Source: Legionella beliardensis
GTDB taxonomy: Bacteria; Pseudomonadota; Gammaproteobacteria; Legionellales; Legionellaceae
Assembly (NCBI RefSeq): GCF_900452395.1
Contig: NZ_UGNV01000001.1
Span: forward strand, 2,963,501 to 3,027,500
Reading direction: 5' to 3'
DNA length: 64,000 bases
In this document: positions 61,652-64,000 of the stretch, piece by piece
Layout: each line of letters opens with the position of its first letter
Position numbering within the stretch: the first letter of the stretch is position 1
Position numbers and translations under genes: made by a program
Notes under the pieces: generated by a model
Seen by the model: only the letters and a program-made list of their open reading frames with translations
Told to the model about the DNA's origin: nothing
Databases searched by the model: none

Positions 61652-61710
61652 TTAAATTTGAGCGGCAAATAGAGATAGATAGCAGCACCAATCGCCATTT
61701 GCAGACACCA

Positions 61711-61760
61711 GCCAGCGTAGCCTGGGAGTAGGCCCAAAGAGCCGTATCCCAGGTTTTCAT
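61711..61760 (+). repeat. REP-like sequence upstream of the RAYT relic
   Basis: GCGTAGCCTGGGAGTAGGCC leads into AGCCGTATCCCAGGTTTTC; arms CCTGGGA (61721-61727) and TCCCAGG (61747-61753) are exact complements. GTAG at the foot of such a stem is the usual REP mark. REPs are the substrates of RAYT transposases, whose relic follows 60 bases on. Confidence 0.7.
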
Positions 61761-61819
61761 TCTACTTCCCTCAAAATAGGCTATCTTACCCAACGCAAGA
61801 TTACATGGAAGAAAACCTC

Positions 61820-61954
61820 ATGGTTAATTATCGACGAGATAAAACGCTAGGCGGCACCTATTTTTTCACCCTAACGTTAAACGATAGAGCCTCAAAACTC
61901 TTACCATTATATAACCCCTCTCGGCTGCTCATTTCGAAAAAACCGCCAAAATAA
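61820..61954 (+). pseudogene. Truncated REP-associated tyrosine transposase (RAYT)
   Basis: 45 codons. The first 28 residues, MVNYRRDKTLGGTYFFTLTL then NDRASKLL, are the unmistakable RAYT/IS200-like N-terminus (YRR...GGTYFFT). The rest (PLYNPSRLLISKKPPK) is unrelated, and the catalytic HUH and Tyr are gone. Decayed remnant left beside its REP. Normal RAYTs are around 150 residues or longer. Confidence 0.8.
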
Positions 61955-62375
61955 CTTCTTTATTATAAAGCGAATGATTTAATTTTTTGTAATTAATTTA
62001 GATTTTTTATAGGTATTTTTCAATTTAATTGATTGATATAAAAAGGAATTATTTATTAATAACTCTGAGTAATAATACCCTTTTAAATTAATATAAAATA
62101 AGGCTGTAAACTCTTGTAAAATTATTATTAATTTTTATATTGGCTTATGGTGATTAAGTTTATATAATCCACCCTTTTGTTTTCGCGACCTTATTAAAAA
62201 CCTTAATATAAGGACAATTTTAGAGAAAATACTTTAATCACTTAGGATTTTTAAGCTTTGTATAGTAATTAACAGTTAAAAAATTAATCTAATTAATTTT
62301 CTGCAAGTAGTTCAAAAATTTAAGACTCAAGGAATAAGATTTATTACCATAAATTATAAAACAATGGAGGATATA

Positions 62376-62993
62376 ATGGGAAAATTTTCAACGGGTATGA
62401 AAAAATATGGTAAGACATTGAGTGCCAGTTTTTCTTTAGATAAAGAGAAGCGAAAACAAGTACCGAAAGAAAATAAATTAAATCATGCTGAAAAATTAAT
62501 GCTTACACCTGTTTCGATGATAACCGGACCCTTAATACTCATCCCTATGGGTCTAGGTATGACAGTGGCCGGTTTAGTTGTTACTCCTATTAGTCTTGCG
62601 AGTAAAATCTTATTTGGTGAGGGTGGAACTGTGGCAGCTATGGGAGGAGGACTGATAGTTGGCGGGGTAGTGTTAACTGGAATAGGTGCTGTTAGTCCGG
62701 TAATTGATGTTGCTTGCATCCCCTATAATAGTTATAAAGCCATTAAACATCGTCACAAACATAAAAATGATTCAATGAATCCTTTAGAAGGGGCAAACGA
62801 AGAGCTACCTTCATCTTCTCATGTAAAAGTAAGAGAGATTTTAGTTGAAGAGAATGTTCAAAATTTAGCTGCTACTCAGCCGGTGTCTGTACCTGTACCT
62901 CCATCGCATACTACGCAACTGTTTTCTGAGATAACTGCTGTTCAAGTTCAGGAAGAAATACAACCCGCAGTAAATAATGTTGTTAATTTATAA
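62376..62993 (+). CDS. Glycine-rich membrane-hairpin protein, unknown function
   Basis: 205 residues from ATG 62376; GGAGG (62366-62370) falls between it and an upstream ATG at 62364, deciding the start. Basic N-terminus, then a long Gly/Ala/Val/Leu-rich hydrophobic pair (about 43-108), a His/Lys-rich loop (KHRHKHKN), and an acidic/Gln C-terminus ending EEIQPAVNNVVNL. The tail has glutamates about 11-12 from the end and hydrophobics at -3/-4, resembling Dot/Icm signals. Not recognised; sits inside the segment bounded by the two ycgB ends. Confidence 0.7.
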   Translation: MGKFSTGMKKYGKTLSASFSLDKEKRKQVPKENKLNHAEKLMLTPVSMITGPLILIPMGLGMTVAGLVVTPISLASKILFGEGGTVAAMGGGLIVGGVVLTGIGAVSPVIDVACIPYNSYKAIKHRHKHKNDSMNPLEGANEELPSSSHVKVREILVEENVQNLAATQPVSVPVPPSHTTQLFSEITAVQVQEEIQPAVNNVVNL

Positions 62994-63044
62994 GTAGATT
63001 AACTTAGTTGGTTGGTTAAACATAGCGCAGCTTAATGATTGTTT

Positions 63045-63074
63045 GTTGGGCCGCACTTTGTTTGGCCTAACCTA
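63045..63074 (+). repeat. GTTGGGCC palindromic repeat, left copy
   Basis: GTTGGGCCGCACTTTGTTTG followed by GCCTAACCTA; 24 of 30 bases match the inverted copy at 63962-63991. Abuts the ycgB relic. Confidence 0.65.
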
Positions 63075-63203
63075 ATAAAACATTTCTATACTTTATGGAA
63101 ATTTCCAGTTAAGTTACAGTCTATTGATTCGGAAGACCAAATTATGGCTGAGTATCATTATCCCCGGGAGACATTTAGTAAAGAAACTCCGAATCGTAAT
63201 TAA
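63066..63203 (+). pseudogene. Displaced 3' fragment of ycgB (spoVR)
   Basis: Frame without stops to TAA at 63203. From 63078 it reads KHFYTLWKFPVKLQSID..., paralleling the genuine end KHLYTLWKFPVKLQSID... Over 82 bases (63078-63159 versus 61529-61610) I count nine differences; after that it diverges quicker and ends KETPNRN instead of KEVQDS. It has no start or body of the gene, so it is a relic. Confidence 0.85.
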
Positions 63204-63227
63204 ATTATAATGTTAAATAATTAAAGG

Positions 63228-63929
63228 ATGAAAATGACTGGCTTTTTTTCTTCTCAAGTAGCTAATACGCTCTCTTCTTGGTCTAATTATTATATGGATT
63301 GGTCTCGCGTAGGCGAATTGTTACGCGAAGGCACGCATCGCTATAGCTGGCATGAACTCATCCAGCGGGGGACTATTTTAGCGAGTATGGGTGAAGGTTT
63401 GTACTTAGGTTATAATTACTCTGATAGTGATTCATGGCTCAACAGAGGCTTATATAGCATGTCTGGTTGCTTTGTTGGCTTTGTCGTTTCTCATCTTGTT
63501 GTTATTGCACCGTTGATTTATAAACGTTACCAACTTAGCCAAGACTGTACCGAAGCACAGAAAATGATTCTAAACTCTCTTCAAGATTTAAGAGCTTATC
63601 CTAACGACAGCGAGCTCATTGATAGCATTATTGATCTTGTTACAACTCAAGTTAAAGCCATCATGGAGATGAATTTAAGTAACGAAAAGCATTCAAATGC
63701 TTCTCTTACTTGGGGTAAAAGACGAACTTTATTAACCAACTTAGCGGCGGAACTTAAACAAGATATTCATGGTCTTAATACAACAAATAACCCTTTCTTT
63801 TTAGACGAGCTAGAAAAGCGCTGGTCTCAAAAACTTGCATCCTTTAAAGAAGAATTTAAACACCATTCTGCAAATGGAACAGACCATGAAGATAATAATT
63901 CCTCTGTGGACATAAGACAATCCATGTAA
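63228..63929 (+). CDS. Orphan protein with one hydrophobic segment, unknown function
   Basis: 233 residues. N-terminal 70 residues are Ser/Trp/Tyr-rich; a hydrophobic stretch (about 74-98, GCFVGFVVSHLVVIAPLIY) looks like one membrane helix; the rest is helical and charged. Tail ends NSSVDIRQSM with several Asp/Glu/Asn residues before it. AAAGGATG upstream of ATG 63228 gives a fair site. No domain recognised. Flanked by inverted copies of the GTTGGGCC repeat. Confidence 0.68.
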   Translation: MKMTGFFSSQVANTLSSWSNYYMDWSRVGELLREGTHRYSWHELIQRGTILASMGEGLYLGYNYSDSDSWLNRGLYSMSGCFVGFVVSHLVVIAPLIYKRYQLSQDCTEAQKMILNSLQDLRAYPNDSELIDSIIDLVTTQVKAIMEMNLSNEKHSNASLTWGKRRTLLTNLAAELKQDIHGLNTTNNPFFLDELEKRWSQKLASFKEEFKHHSANGTDHEDNNSSVDIRQSM

Positions 63930-63961
63930 ATAAAACCGTTGGAATTAGCGGGATAGCGAGG

Positions 63962-63991
63962 TAGATTGGGCCAAGTATAGCGCGGCCCAAC
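63962..63991 (-). repeat. GTTGGGCC palindromic repeat, right inverted copy
   Basis: On the minus strand GTTGGGCCGCGCTATACTTG then GCCCAATCTA. Inverted relative to 63045-63074, so the pair encloses the orphan gene 63228-63929. The stem TGGGCC...GGCCCA may also end its transcript. Confidence 0.65.
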
Positions 63992-64000
63992 AGATTATTG

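Larger units (their letters stand above)
61652..62375. other. Accessory gap after ycgB with REP and transposase relic
   Basis: 724 bases. Contains a REP-like dyad (61711-61760), a RAYT pseudogene (61820-61954), then about 420 AT-rich bases without a coding frame that presumably hold the promoter of the gene at 62376. Confidence 0.7.

Noticed and set aside
61820-61954. Functional RAYT transposase
   Set aside because: Only the N-terminal 28 residues match; the HUH motif and catalytic tyrosine are missing.
63228-63929. Intact toxin-antitoxin or defence gene
   Set aside because: No partner gene and no nuclease, NTPase or acetyltransferase motif was seen; left as unknown.

Overview
The window is AT-rich gammaproteobacterial DNA, most likely from Legionella or a close relative in the Legionellales. 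Three things point there: the gene order metY(tRNA-fMet)-rimP-nusA-infB-rbfA-truB-rpsO-pnp next to a 14-gene nuo operon; a Fur-controlled legiobactin/rhizoferrin-type siderophore pair (lbtA-lbtB); and several lineage-specific membrane or coiled-coil proteins of the kind that often turn out to be secreted effectors. The genus is an inference from protein resemblance and synteny, not from a database search.

Layout. (1) 1-5 kb: the 3' part of a membrane protein gene, then a minus-strand envelope-stress cluster (periplasmic protein, YqjD/ElaB-like protein, BON-domain lipoprotein), a small ribbon-helix-helix-like gene, priC and an amino-acid permease. (2) 5-9.4 kb: a KefB/KefC-type antiporter, inorganic pyrophosphatase, HinT, GTP cyclohydrolase I, and a 610-base intergenic region packed with palindromic repeats. 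(3) 9.4-40.2 kb: one long minus-strand housekeeping block. In transcription order it is rlmE, ftsH, folP, glmM, tpiA, secG, tRNA-Leu(GAG), nuoA to nuoN, tRNA-fMet, rimP, nusA, infB, rbfA, truB, rpsO, pnp. It covers cell-envelope precursor supply, protein quality control, complex I, and translation/RNA metabolism. (4) 40.2-46.6 kb, plus strand: yhbY, the Fur-regulated siderophore synthetase and exporter, two 87-base cruciform repeats, a second MFS transporter, a CDP-alcohol phosphatidyltransferase and hda. (5) 46.6-56.7 kb: two related two-hairpin membrane/coiled-coil proteins flanking a POT-family peptide transporter, a patatin-like phospholipase, aroE, a secreted 2H phosphoesterase-like protein and pepN. 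(6) 56.9-61.7 kb: the prkA-yeaH-ycgB(spoVR) starvation/stress operon. (7) 61.7-64 kb: an accessory patch with a REP sequence, a RAYT transposase relic, two orphan membrane proteins, and a second degraded copy of the spoVR 3' end.

The most unusual material is in regions 5 and 7 and in the repeats. A family of about 31-base palindromes occurs four times and brackets the Kef antiporter. A displaced spoVR tail marks the far edge of an inserted segment. At least three proteins share a glycine-rich membrane-hairpin motif and are partly built from internal duplication. No CRISPR array, rRNA, complete insertion sequence, replication origin or clear defence system was seen.
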